A stretch of 64,000 bases of DNA from Harmothoe impar (lineage: Eukaryota > Annelida > Polychaeta > Phyllodocida > Polynoidae): positions 65,774,609-65,838,608 of the forward strand of contig OX381709.1 in assembly GCA_947462335.1 (NCBI GenBank), read 5' to 3'. Of this stretch, positions 12,701 to 23,553 are shown in pieces. Each line of letters begins with the position of its first letter. Positions within the stretch are counted from its first letter, which is position 1. The notes under the pieces are model-generated. The model searched no databases, had not been told where the DNA came from, and worked only from the letters and a program-made list of their open reading frames with translations. Made by a program: the position numbers and the translations under genes.

Positions 12701-15700
12701 GGTTAATGTACTCCTCAGTTCTGTAGTTGATAGGGGCAAGAGTATCTCCCCGACAGGAGCATCACAAGTTAGGAAAGGCTGCTGCAGTCTCATATATATA
12801 TACCTGGTTGCCATGTCGGTCCGCCTGGAGGAGCTCTGAGTGGTAGGGAGGTAGTAGAGAAGGCTGCAGGCTGGTGCAACATGTAGAGCAGTCACGGAGC
12901 TGCTCGCGCGGCATACAGGAGCTGCTCTACCAGCACCAGAAGCACTGCACGCCCCCGCCTCTCTCACCCTGAGTGCCACTCCAGCACTAGTCTAATTAAC
13001 AGACAGGAAGTGGACACGTAATTATCCTACAGCCTGATGTAGGCCTTAATTCTGCGTCATATTCGCAGCAAGTCGACTTAGGTGTTAACCCTTACTTGCA
13101 AGCGTTCTGATTATGCTCTAAGAAGGTTGGAAAGGAGAGAAAAAATAAACGAATCATGATGCAATGTGTAGGAAGCAAGTCAATTTAATGCCATTTCGTT
13201 GTTTTTGAAAGACTCCAATTTAGTACCTTGCTTTTCAGTCATCCAACAACCCATTTGTAGAGTGGATAATAACCAAGAGGAAGTTGGTTTTTATTCAGCA
13301 GTAAGAGCCTAAGTTCCCAGAAACCTATTTCAGAAGTTCCGGTTCTTTTCTAGATTAACGTAGTGTACGATAGGGATGTCATACATAGTTGGTCTATAAC
13401 TTCATTACGAGTGTGATTTAAAAGATGCTCTGCTATAGGCTCTGGTAATACAATAACATTTTATATGTTCAAAATGAGCGATTGTTTTGCCTACATAAGC
13501 CTAGAATAACAGTGTATAGTAAATCATGAGGTTATTTTATTACATCAGTAAAATTTCGATTTGAAGATTATGGAAGATCATTAGAGGTCACACAAGACCT
13601 AAACGATGGATGTGTACGTGTATCTTTCAAAAAAATGACATGAAACCCTTGCTCCATATTGCTTAAAACAATGGGGGGATGCACATCTCCTCAGAATCCA
13701 TTGTATCTCATATTATGTTCGGGTCCATGATATATTGTGCACCATGTACCCTTAACGATTCATATGGGTGGTTGGGATTTGTCTAGACGATAGACAAAGG
13801 AGAAGTCAAAACTTGAAAGCAGTCTCGAATATAGGGTAATGATGTAACGAAGAGTCTGTCGTGTCTGTATTTACAAAAGGACCTGTGCAATTACAAAGGA
13901 GCTTCGTGTCTGGTACAGCCTAGACCTTGTTGAGGAGGCCCAAGAGCCTAACACTATGTGATTCTACCTAAGCTGGAGATTCTGATATAGTATACATTGA
14001 TTTAGAAACGTGATAATTAGTTTGTTTATAACATCTTCCAGGTCATAATAATCACTATATTGTAGTGTCTTTCAACATAAGCCAAAGGATACAACACCAC
14101 CAACACAAAAGGGTGTACAGTACATTCTACTAAGGGACATGGGATATCATAGAGGGGCTGGAGGGTGGGGGGGGGGGGGGTCATGGATGGTGGTCAAGAG
14201 CTGCAATTGGATGGCGGTCACACGAGCAGTAGTCGCACAGAACAACCATATATCCATTTCCATCGCTATCCATCCATCACGTATGACAAAACAACCATGA
14301 GTCAGTTTTATATTACACGACTGCTCATCTATTGATGTCTGATATTTATATAAAATGCTGGACCTAAATATGGTATTCTAGGAATACATGGTAGTTTTAA
14401 TGATAGGCTTATTGTTCTTATGGTAATAGGGATCCATAATTGGGAAGGCGAGGACGTCTTGAGAAAATAGTTTACTTCTTTCGCTTCCTGGTAAGGGAGA
14501 GCATTGATCGCCAAAAATCAGATATAAGGAAAGCTTGTGAAATCAACCAGCTGTGCCTATCAATATACGGCTGGGATGTTTTACTTCTATTGAGAAAATA
14601 CTCGTGGGGATGGGTACACACCGTCTGATCCCTAAGGCACATACTCAGCGGACACAACTTAACGCTTAACCAAAGTGTAAGTAGCCCCCTACTGGCAACG
14701 TGTATAGCACACGGTTTTAGTCAGTAAAGATTTGCCTTTCAAGGGCTGTGGAGAAAGGGCTCCCACTGGGTTGAAAAAACAGACCGTTCCTAAAGCCTAA
14801 GCGGGCTAGCCTCACTGTCCAACATTCTAGTATTGAGAGGTGGAAATGTGAGACGATTGTGCTCAGGGGAAGAGAAAGGAAGGCAGGGTGGGAGTCGGCC
14901 AACTACCCTAGTCGCCTTATGTAATTAATCAGTTGGTTTGTCAGAGACAGAGGTGTCATGGAGCTCCTGGATGGTGGCGGTAAGGAGCACCTGCTGACCC
15001 CAAGTCTGGTTCAATACCGGGCTCAGTGTAGATGCCTAATCAGAGGCGATGTAGGAGATCACGTGGAGGTGTAGTGGGTTTCGGACTGCCCCCACGCCCA
15101 CCCCGTGCACCCTCATACGGCCCTTACTACCCTCCTTCCGAGCTGCTCCTCCGCCCACGCCCACACAGCCCCTCCCTACTTGCCTATGTCGTCCCCAGGT
15201 GAGAAGTATTGATCGTGTATGTAAGCCAGTCTGGGTCTGTATGTAACCCTCCACAGGGGTTGCTAAGTAATATGACACATGGCCAATTCTGTCCTTGGCA
15301 TTCCGCCTTACTTACAATTTGCTTACAGTTACTGCCTAGATATCTAAAAAACGGTCATTTCTCATCAGCAGCATTGCCACACAATCATGATGGAACATCG
15401 ATGGGAGCAGCTCTGCAGCTGCCACGGACAGGTGTTCCTGGGGTCTAGGGCACACTGTCGGGGAGGGGACATAGGTAGGAGGGGAGGGGAGTGTCAGGTG
15501 TGGCCGGCCTCACACCCACCTCATCAGACACCAACAAGACCAGGTAATGAGCGCCACGGGGAAGGGTGCTGAGCGATAATGCAGGTATCACCTGCAGCAG
15601 CTGGCCGATATTAGGGGCATCGCCAACGGTGACCACTCTTTTAGGGCTATGATTATAATCAGTGACGCCTACTCAGTAAGGTGCAATATGTATTTTCAAG

Positions 15701-16894
15701 GACGCCCTTTTAAGCAGTCAGCGATCAATGTATTCCTGTAGTACCAATATAATATATAAATTCAAAAGCTTTAATTTTTTAGATGCCAAAGTAGTTTGGT
15801 TTGAGTGTGTATTTTCTCATAAGCTTTAAGTGCGATTTTGAACGGCGCAATTCCCAGACTCAGTCATCCAATGTGTGTCTGAATTTCTAAGAAGGGATGT
15901 TGCAGAGGGGAAATAAGAAGTAGACGATGGCATTGCTACAGAAATGCCATGACATTTGATGGGAGTTAAGTGCGCTGGTACATTGAGCGATCTAAGGAGT
16001 CGTTACCTTATAAATACCTTTACATTGCAGACAATATGATGAAAGTAAAGGGTCAATAACATCATGTCTAGCAAAGTGAACCTTTTGTATAATACTCCAT
16101 TACAGATATCCAAATATCGCCTATTCCAAGCACCAGACACCTCATTTCCCTTAACGCTTAGGCCGTAATGATAGATTATATTGTGCTAAATTCATTTGCT
16201 ATTTTATACAGTTGGAAGTCAGAACTGTGATGTAAATTGATATGGCGTGCAGGAATCTACTATTGTAGACAGGTGGATGTAGATATTTATGTTGTCCATA
16301 GGCCCTGCCTTCTGTAACAGACTGCTCCCGGCCAATTCGACTTACAAATATTTTACACCCAAAGAAGATAGATCTCACACAAATAGTCAACGGCCATTCC
16401 CTGGATATTCCTCTGTTTAGACAAGCTTAATGTGCATGGCAGCCCCAGTACATATTATGTAGCCATATTGACTGATTGAAAACAGTGCAAACGGCCAACC
16501 AGACAACTATACTGGTCAGGGTCTGGTGCCTGTTTCCAGTACAGTGGTAATCCCCCAATGTGGTATATTTGTTCATTCTCAATCATCCCTTTAGAACGAT
16601 TGTTAGATGCACAGCTATAATTGTCCATCTATGTGTGGGCAATTGTATTGCTACTAATATACACCGTTTGGTCTCACCAGCTATATATTTATGATAGTAG
16701 AGCTTGCCATAGCACAATATAACCACTGGGTTGTGCGTAGAGTGTGTTCCCTTGAGTAATATCACATTCATCCATCCTGTAGTTTTCATTTCATGGTAGG
16801 GAACGCTCGGATAGCTACGACTACCTAAAAGTGCGCTCCTCTTTTTTCTTCCAATAAGCTCTTCCTCCATGTTCTGCCCCTGCTTGAATTAATC
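9746..16894. other. Intergenic, no gene recognised
   Basis: No open frame here has recognisable domains. The recurrent 9-mer GAGCTGCTC or its complement occurs at 12687, 12897, 12919, 15140 and 15405. The block at about 12830-13080 combines three of these with paired TAATTA/GTAATTA sites and looks enhancer-like. A poly-G run lies near 14168-14180, a short TA repeat near 11140 and a C-run at 12181-12190. Confidence 0.55.
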
Positions 16895-17115
16895 CACCCC
16901 GACTATTTGATCAGACCGATAATGTCCACTCCTCTTTCGTTGAGGACTTTTAATTTTTACTTATTAAACTTGCGGGCCGCTTCAGATATTGATTTTCCTC
17001 GACCGCTAAAAGGTTTTTATTGCCTTAATATCCACTTTGATTTTTAATAAAGCGTAAAGACCGGGCGGTTTGGCAATGATGACTGCTGCAATTCATCTTG
17101 GTCCATTTCTCTGTC
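16895..17115. promoter_or_regulatory. Enhancer-like block with Hox/Cdx and TCF-type sites
   Basis: Within about 220 bp there are several AT-rich posterior-Hox/Cdx-type motifs (TTTTAATTTTTA, TTTTTATTGCC, TTTTTAATAAAGC). There is one TCF/LEF-type CTTTGAT, and GATA or homeodomain sites in the opposite sense (CCGATAATG, GATATTGATTTTC). GC-rich islands such as GCGGGCCGC are interleaved. No open frame spans it. The call rests on motif density only. Confidence 0.3.
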
Positions 17116-18313
17116 TGGCGGGCAGCCAGCGTTCCCGCTCACTATCTAATCGCTTACAACCATGGCCCCCGTCCCCCTACTAGTAAATGAAGATAGATAA
17201 ACACTTCTTTAGTACTTTCTCTTTCACCAATCCACTGACAGTTGGGTAAGATGAGAAGTCCCTATGATTTACTACTGAGAGGTTTCTTTCCTTACAGTGA
17301 GCAGCTCAGTCTCATGGAGCAGCTCCCGAGCAGCTCCCAGTGTTGATGTAACCCACACTGAAAGGGACGCCCACTTGATTCAACCGCTCACCATCACAAC
17401 ACTGGTTTGGCTAGCTTACTATGCTTTTTCTTCTTACTGTCCTTTATTTTTGTACATGAATATTGTTCTACCACACCAAGGAAGCTCCGTACATCCACCC
17501 ACGGATGATATGATAAGCGAGAACCAGACCAAACATTCACCACAACAACATGTGCCCTCGTCATCCTCCCCTATATATTCTGAACCCAGAGGTACCCCTC
17601 TTCCTCCCTCTGGTGGATTTCACATTTTCGTGAAGTGATTTCAGTATCTATGATTGATATTCTAAGTTTTCCTTAGTTTGTCGACCAGGGAGTGGCATCT
17701 CTGTAAACTTCTTATATAATCTCTGAGTGGCACTAAAAGCTCACGCTGGGGGAGGCTCGTATCTCATTACCTGCATTAGGTAGGGTTTATTGGCGAGAGG
17801 CCTAGGATCCCTGATTGCTGGGAATCATTGCCACTTAGAGATTAACTACAGCAACGATAATATTCTGTTTATACACTGCTAGATGTTACAGCCCAGCCGT
17901 GTTTGGTGTTGGCTTACCGTACCACTGCATGTATGTATGGTTATCACCTGTTAGATTTAGGATATGTTTTAATAAAGATTTTAACCAATTCCTCAACACA
18001 GCTATATATGAGATTTACAAGCTACTATTTAGCGAGATTCTGAAGATACACCGAGCGCACAGTCTGAGAGGTAGATGAGCACCGACAGGTACAATATATT
18101 TACGGTATCTCCTTTAGTGCTTCATGCACAGATAGGGTGGCGCCTATCCTCTTACTAATACGTTTTAGCTGAATTCCCCTGGAGATCGTAGACAAGTGGC
18201 TGATGGTGCACATAGTTAAAGCTATTCATCACCAGAACACTATATAATTTAACTTTACCCAATTTTATCACGGTGCATTTATTTAAACATTAAGGACACA
18301 ATTTATACTGCAA
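17116..18313. other. Intergenic, three clustered GAGCAGCTC motifs
   Basis: GAGCAGCTC occurs at 17299, 17317 and 17328, the tightest cluster of this 9-mer in the window. They follow a pyrimidine-rich CTTACAG. A 113-codon open frame overlaps them but has no recognisable domain. Confidence 0.45.
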
Positions 18314-18820
18314 TTGATTTATCTCCTCTCAAGGTCTCATTACTTCAGGGATTATATCAATTTACAGTCTCGGTTAGTTTTCTTATTTCAGATAACAAAG
18401 CTAGAACATGGAGTTCTGCTTTTCTGGTTCCTAAGAGCACTAAGAATGAATGTGAAATCGGTAAAAGATGGAGATACACTGGTCTGTGTTGAATGTGGAG
18501 ACTTGGTCACTGAGGACCTGGAGTCAGAAAGAGAAGACGTGTATACCTGGAGGCTATTTATGTTTGATCTTTGCCTCTCTACTGCGTACACTTACAACTG
18601 CTGTATTTCAGCCTTGCCTACTGGAACTGTGCATCCGTTAACTTGGAATTTTGAGTGTTTGCAGGAGGTGTGTGCAGTGGTTGGTGGCTGGCTAAAGGTT
18701 GGGTTCTCATTCACACGACCCTTTTCCATACAGCCCACTCTGCCTCAAGTTCAGCTACAGACTGCTATAACTCAGTCCCTCACCTCACCGCTGGTGGGTT
18801 GGTACTGTGTACCCTACTAG
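18314..18820 (+). CDS. Possible exon(s), unidentified, CxxC-containing
   Basis: An open frame of 168 codons is unusually long for this AT-rich stretch. A good acceptor (CTTATTTCAG) ends at 18391. The most protein-like part follows: a hydrophobic LLFWFL segment, then an acidic stretch around residues 45-75 containing a VCVECG zinc-ribbon-like CxxC. The frame then becomes cysteine-rich and ends in the tandem repeat at 18801. I do not recognise a family, and a second CxxC needed for a complete zinc ribbon is not evident. It may be an exon, a decayed pseudogene or chance. Confidence 0.2.
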   Translation: MIYLLSRSHYFRDYINLQSRLVFLFQITKLEHGVLLFWFLRALRMNVKSVKDGDTLVCVECGDLVTEDLESEREDVYTWRLFMFDLCLSTAYTYNCCISALPTGTVHPLTWNFECLQEVCAVVGGWLKVGFSFTRPFSIQPTLPQVQLQTAITQSLTSPLVGWYCVPY

Positions 18821-18949
18821 GTAAAACTCTTTGCCGAGATCTGCAAGCCATAATGAACATGAATAGTGGTATACTTGGTACTGTGTGCCCTACTAGGTAA
18901 AACTCTTTACCGATATCTGCAAGTCATAATGAACATGAATAGTGGCATA
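18801..18949. repeat. Two-copy 76-bp direct repeat
   Basis: Two units start at 18801 and 18877 with GGTACTGTGT.CCCTACTAGG and differ at only a few positions. The high identity implies a recent duplication. Confidence 0.9.
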
Positions 18950-19193
18950 GTCTCAGGGGGAGAATGGTATGGGCAGTGACTTCTATGGAAGTCACTGTAT
19001 GGAAGCCACTGGTATTCCTCACTAGCGGGATACCAGTGCTGCCACAATTGGGGGCACTTTAGAACTAGTAGTAGTGTGGGTCTTAGGGGGGCTCAACATC
19101 AGGGGGGAGAGTGGAGCAATGATAACACTAGGCCTCTACATGTGTGTATTATGCATTGGTTGTACCTGGACACTCCTTTTATTACCTGTCCAA

Positions 19194-19258
19194 GATAGGG
19201 TTGTGGTTAGGACAATGGACTCATAATCAGCAGTACCTAAGTTCAAATCCCCTCTAGG
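19194..19258 (+). repeat. tRNA-Met-like sequence, left arm
   Basis: An A-box-like GGTTAGGACAATGG is followed by an anticodon-loop-like CTCATAA (CAT at the anticodon position) and a B-box-like GTTCAAATCC. Stem pairing is poor, so it is a tRNA-derived remnant and not a functional tRNA. A complementary copy lies at about 19957-20023 in the right arm. Confidence 0.55.
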
Positions 19259-19656
19259 CTAACTGTGGTCACCATACCATGCACAAGTAAATCTCTTTTA
19301 GTTAGGTCTGCCCCTGTGGTTGATCTGTTAGGGAACATGTCTTTGAGTTGGAACATTTACTACCTTAGGTTTAACCCCATTGGTTGAAAATGGTTGCACC
19401 AAAACGTTTTTGTAAAACATTAGGTCTTTTGGTAACCACTTTTGGTAACAATCTATGTTAGTGCCTGTACATGCCTAAAAATCGACACGGGCGACACGGC
19501 GACACAGGCCTTTTAAAAATTGACATGGGCGACACGGCCCTTTAAAATCGATGGACACAGACCTTTAAATTAGGCCCTGGTATTTTCTATATTGTTGAAA
19601 ATTGACACTGCGACACTGCCCTCTTGCTAAAAATTGACACGGTGACATGGTCAAAA

Positions 19657-19729
19657 AGCCACACCAAGGACCGAACCCTGGACCCTTAGATTGGGAGTTC
19701 CAGGCTCTCCTGGTTGAGCTATCGAGGCT
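19657..19729 (-). repeat. Degenerate tRNA-derived sequence (73 nt)
   Basis: Read on the minus strand, this has tRNA length with a mostly paired acceptor (AGCC/GGCT ends). The D arm is GCTC...GAGC, the anticodon loop is CTCCCAA (CCC at the anticodon position) and the B box is GGGTTCGGTCC. The anticodon stem is mismatched. It is best read as the tRNA-derived head of a SINE. Confidence 0.6.
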
Positions 19730-20740
19730 GCTGGTAGATCCAGGTACAATAAGTAAACTTTTTTATTGATTATCCTCATTAATGATCAATGCTAAATAAT
19801 GGCACACTGTAATAGGGACCTTGAACAACCAATGGGGTCGAACCCAAGGTGATAGATGTTCCAACTATGAGGCATGTTCCCTAACAGATCGACCACAGGG
19901 GCAGACCTAAATAAAAGAGATTCACTTGTGCATGGTATGGTGACCACAGTTAGCCTAGAGGGGATTTGAACATAGGTACTGCTGATTATGAGTCCATTGT
20001 CCTAACCATAACCCTATCTTGGACAGGTAATAAAAAGGTTGCAGGTGTCCTAGCATGCAGGCAATGTAGTAGCTCCACTCCCCAAGCATAGCTTTAGCTC
20101 CCTGATCTGGTCCATATGATTTGCTGAAGCTAGTGACTGGAAAGGAGAGGGTGCATACTGGGACAAGTCAAATATGGGGCTGTCCAGTGGACATCCAGCT
20201 AGTGTGGAATTGTTCATCCACGATATTTACTGATTTGGACAGTGGCAGTTCAGGCTAGCAAGCAATTAATGCACAGGCATATACAGTTGCATAGCTATTT
20301 AACGAAATGTTCAGGCAGTACGTGAGGTGCGATATCGACGGATACATACAGCACCCACGATCAGTTCAGGTATAGATTACCACAGAGTGGGTGTATAACA
20401 TAAGTGCACTGTTGACATCCTCCCATTTCTACCACCGTCTGAACCCCTGCCCCTCTATCAGTGCACGCGTCATACTGTCTGTGCTTCTCCCAGCGTCCAC
20501 CCCCACATCCCCCACACACACCTACCCCATATCACACTAGCCTCACATTCCACTCTGTTCACACACTCTACCGCCATGTGTGGTTCCAGGAAGCAACACC
20601 TGCATGAGGCAGCCTCCGGGCATAAAACCTACAAGTAGTCACTTAGTCAGGGGTAGAGACTGTAAAGATATAGCAACCGGAGGGATCGGTATGGAAAATA
20701 AGTAGGTGTGAAAAAGGGTAGCAAGGGGAAAAGAGGGGAA

Positions 20741-21180
20741 TTCTTTAGGCAGCCAATGGGAATGATAATCAATGTTTACCCGTTCCCAAAATGAATGAAA
20801 ACGGATTCTTGCAATTGCATTCTGCGAGCCCGCTTTTTTATTGCAATTCCTGCCACGTCCTAATTCGCTTTTCTCGCGTTGCTGGAATCATCCATGAAAG
20901 GAGTCATTAAATCTGCATCGCGACTAATGATATATTGTTTCCCCCTTAAATTCAATGTTTAAAACAAATTGTTCAATTTGTTACGTCTCAAAGAAAACGA
21001 TCGCAGATCGAAATGGTAAATGGGAACAATGGGTTCATTTAAAATTTTCCCAATCATTCCCATCTTTACAACAGGATAACGGCTCCAAATTAGATATTTT
21101 GTAGAAGTGTTTTCCGAAATGGTGGCATTAGTTGAACCCACCACGCTGAGTATTGAAGCCATGCTAGCGGCGAATGGTAA
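20741..21180. promoter_or_regulatory. Enhancer-like conserved-looking block
   Basis: Features include TGATAATCAATG (Pbx/homeodomain-like) abutting TGTTTACCC (Fox-like), GGAACAATGGG (Sox-like) and an inverted repeat of ATGGGAATGAT at about 20757 and 21050. The base composition is unlike the flanks and no exon is visible. Confidence 0.3.
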
Positions 21181-23401
21181 ATATCATCTGTAGCTTCCTC
21201 TGTCGACATTAATAAGATATAGGGTTACCATCTGCCTTGATAGAACCAGGATATACTAATATCTACCGCATGTACACTTAGATATGGGTCGATCAGTACA
21301 GTTCTTAACCTCAGCCTCAGTAGAGGAACATAATAGCAGTACAGTTATATAGTTGATTATAAGTCTATGTCCATGCTCACTACCAATCCCTTATTTATTC
21401 AGTAGTCCCGTGATAATGACTCTACCATGATCCGTCCTTTGTGTGGCTTCCTTTCGGCAAACAATATAATGTACATGCAAATTATACCGACGTTTAAACC
21501 ATTAAAAGAAGGCTTTCTGTGAGGATAACCTAAGTGTCTAAAATACACAGTACTCAGTTACTAATACGTAAAGTAGTTTCTGCGTCCAGACATCACTAAT
21601 ATTGGCACAGGTAAACATACAGTGCCAATCATTACTGCCAACAAAGTCTGCATGAGACCTCACACTTTGCTTAAGCTGTCTACCTGCTTTCACAGTCATG
21701 ATTCAATTGCTACACTCCCCTCGCCAATACTCACAAACATGAGTAAATATGTTTGTAATTTTAGAGTATTTTTCTTACTTCTATTTCACATGTTGGCTGT
21801 CATGTTGCCAAAATGGACACTGTATCTTGATGAAGTATGCCTATGTTATGAAACATGTATAAACAGTCTGTCTTCACGAATTTTACCAGATGTCACATGA
21901 AATTGATTAATGTTGGAGTAAATTGAGTTAACCATGATCAAGTATGATGGAATGGCTATGAGTTTTAAATGTGTTCTGCTGCCTTTCACCATTTCCACAG
22001 ATCGTTGAAATCAGCAGGTTGTAGGCGTGAGTATCACGTTTAACAATGATAGATAGTGTGTATGATTTAAACCACAGTCACTCCCACTTTAGTAGCTTCT
22101 GTGCCTTATTGAATACATGTGTCTATGATAGTATTTTTCATCATAATGATATTAACTCCACAGCAGCTCTAAAGCAGCTTCTCTGAGTGACCAATAGTTT
22201 CCCCATCCCCATGCCGCTTCTGAGATATAAGGACACAGAAGAGACTCCTATGAAATATGTTATAAAGATGTCTCTTTCTATATAACAAGACCCGGTGGGA
22301 GGGGGATATGAGATTTCCTGACATATTTGGCATCACAATAGAACTTGATTGTTTTTTTTGTGAGCTAGAATTTATATGCATTTTCAAAACTTTCCATGGA
22401 GTGCAGTTTTAAATACTTAAGTGTGAATAATGTTCGTGAAGCCTACAGCTTCCTACCCATTAGCCTCCTTGCGTAAAAAGGAGAAAACCGCCCTTGTCAT
22501 ATGTTTTAGTTCTTGGTGATGAGAAACCAGCGTTTGGCCTCTGTTCATTTGTCTGCCTGTCAATCCCTTCTGTACATCCTCTATAGCGCGCCGTGGATGG
22601 GATGTGCTATACATATATCACATTCAAGATAACCCTATGGTATATTATACTCACCCTCAGTTCAAGATGGGGTCCTGTACAGGAGTACTGGCTGTCCACT
22701 CGCCGTAAATGATCCAATGCTGATCACCTGTCCTGCAGTACCAATAGTACACATGTATGTAGAGGTTTCCTCAGCCTGATTATCCTTCCAAGAGTAGGGT
22801 TCTGGTAGCTCACCTATATAGTCAGTGTGTAAGGTGGTCCTACCGGTATAGTCAGGTAGGTAGGGGTATACTAGACAGAACAGGTAGGTACACTGGATTT
22901 ACCCTCCTCTTCACTTACCTTCACCCACCTCGCGGTGTACCCTGGAGGGGAGGTTCATCTGCAGAGGAAGCAGTGGGCGTAAGGTTAACACTCCGACAGG
23001 TAGTCAGGTAGTATATGTTCTGGAGGCATTCGGCCTACATGCTGCATGGGGCAGCTGCCTCTGCCCTACTCCAGTGGCTGTGCTTATCCACGTAACCTTC
23101 TGGATAGGGCTTCTGATCCAGCCGGATCTGTACTTTAGCAGTTATTATATTTGCTGACCGTCTAGAGCTATGGAGCACCAGTCAAACCCCACCTGCAGCA
23201 CGTCCACTAAACCACTGCCTTCTCCATGTGTTAGCGGTGACTGGTGTGGCATGGTACATGTGTACCTGCTCTCCTACCCCTACCTGTGTGCACCCCAACT
23301 CCTCCTCCAGGCACAAGGATGGAGTAGGAGGCTTAGTGAGATTTGAAAAACTGTTGGTTACAACTCAACTTGTCGGTTGATATCTGCCTCCCCCACAGTA
23401 C
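21181..23401. other. Intergenic, CAGGTAG cluster at 22.85-23.01 kb
   Basis: No gene is recognised. Four CAGGTAG motifs occur at 22853, 22881, 22996 and 23004 in a GC-richer block (about 22730-23330) that also has several CACCT/AGGTG sites. Otherwise the sequence is AT-rich and featureless. Confidence 0.45.
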
Positions 23402-23553
23402 CTGCAACAACCTGGAGGCTGGGCGCGGCGACGGTCGTTCCTCCACGGTACAGGTTAGGGGCTCCAGGTGGCGACACTATAGCCGGGATGGCGACGCAGG
23501 GTGCCAGGATGGGTTCCGGAGTGCAATAATAATTGTGAGGCGGATGTGCTAAA
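23402..23553 (-). CDS. Candidate internal exon, proline/alanine-rich, unidentified
   Basis: On the minus strand a coding-like frame ends at a good donor (TTGCAG|GTACTG). It can begin at an acceptor such as TTGCAAG or TTTAG near 23553-23541. The roughly 45 residues contain NYYCTPEPILAP, VSPPGAPNLYRGG and VAAPSLQVVAG. Third positions are strongly G/C, unlike the neighbouring sequence, which is the main reason for the call. The exon would end in phase 1. No partner exon was identified and I do not recognise the family. Confidence 0.33.

Larger units (their letters stand above)
19168..20050. mobile_element. Foldback element with long inverted arms carrying tRNA-like sequence
   Basis: The arms at about 19168-19354 and 19857-20050 are near-complementary inverted copies. 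Each contains TATTACCTGTCC, a tRNA-Met-like segment and CTAACAGATC-type inner sequence. The 500-bp centre holds short GACACGGCGACA-type repeats and a second tRNA-like segment on the minus strand. No transposase is present. It is a non-autonomous foldback element, or an inverted pair of tRNA-derived SINEs. Confidence 0.75.
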
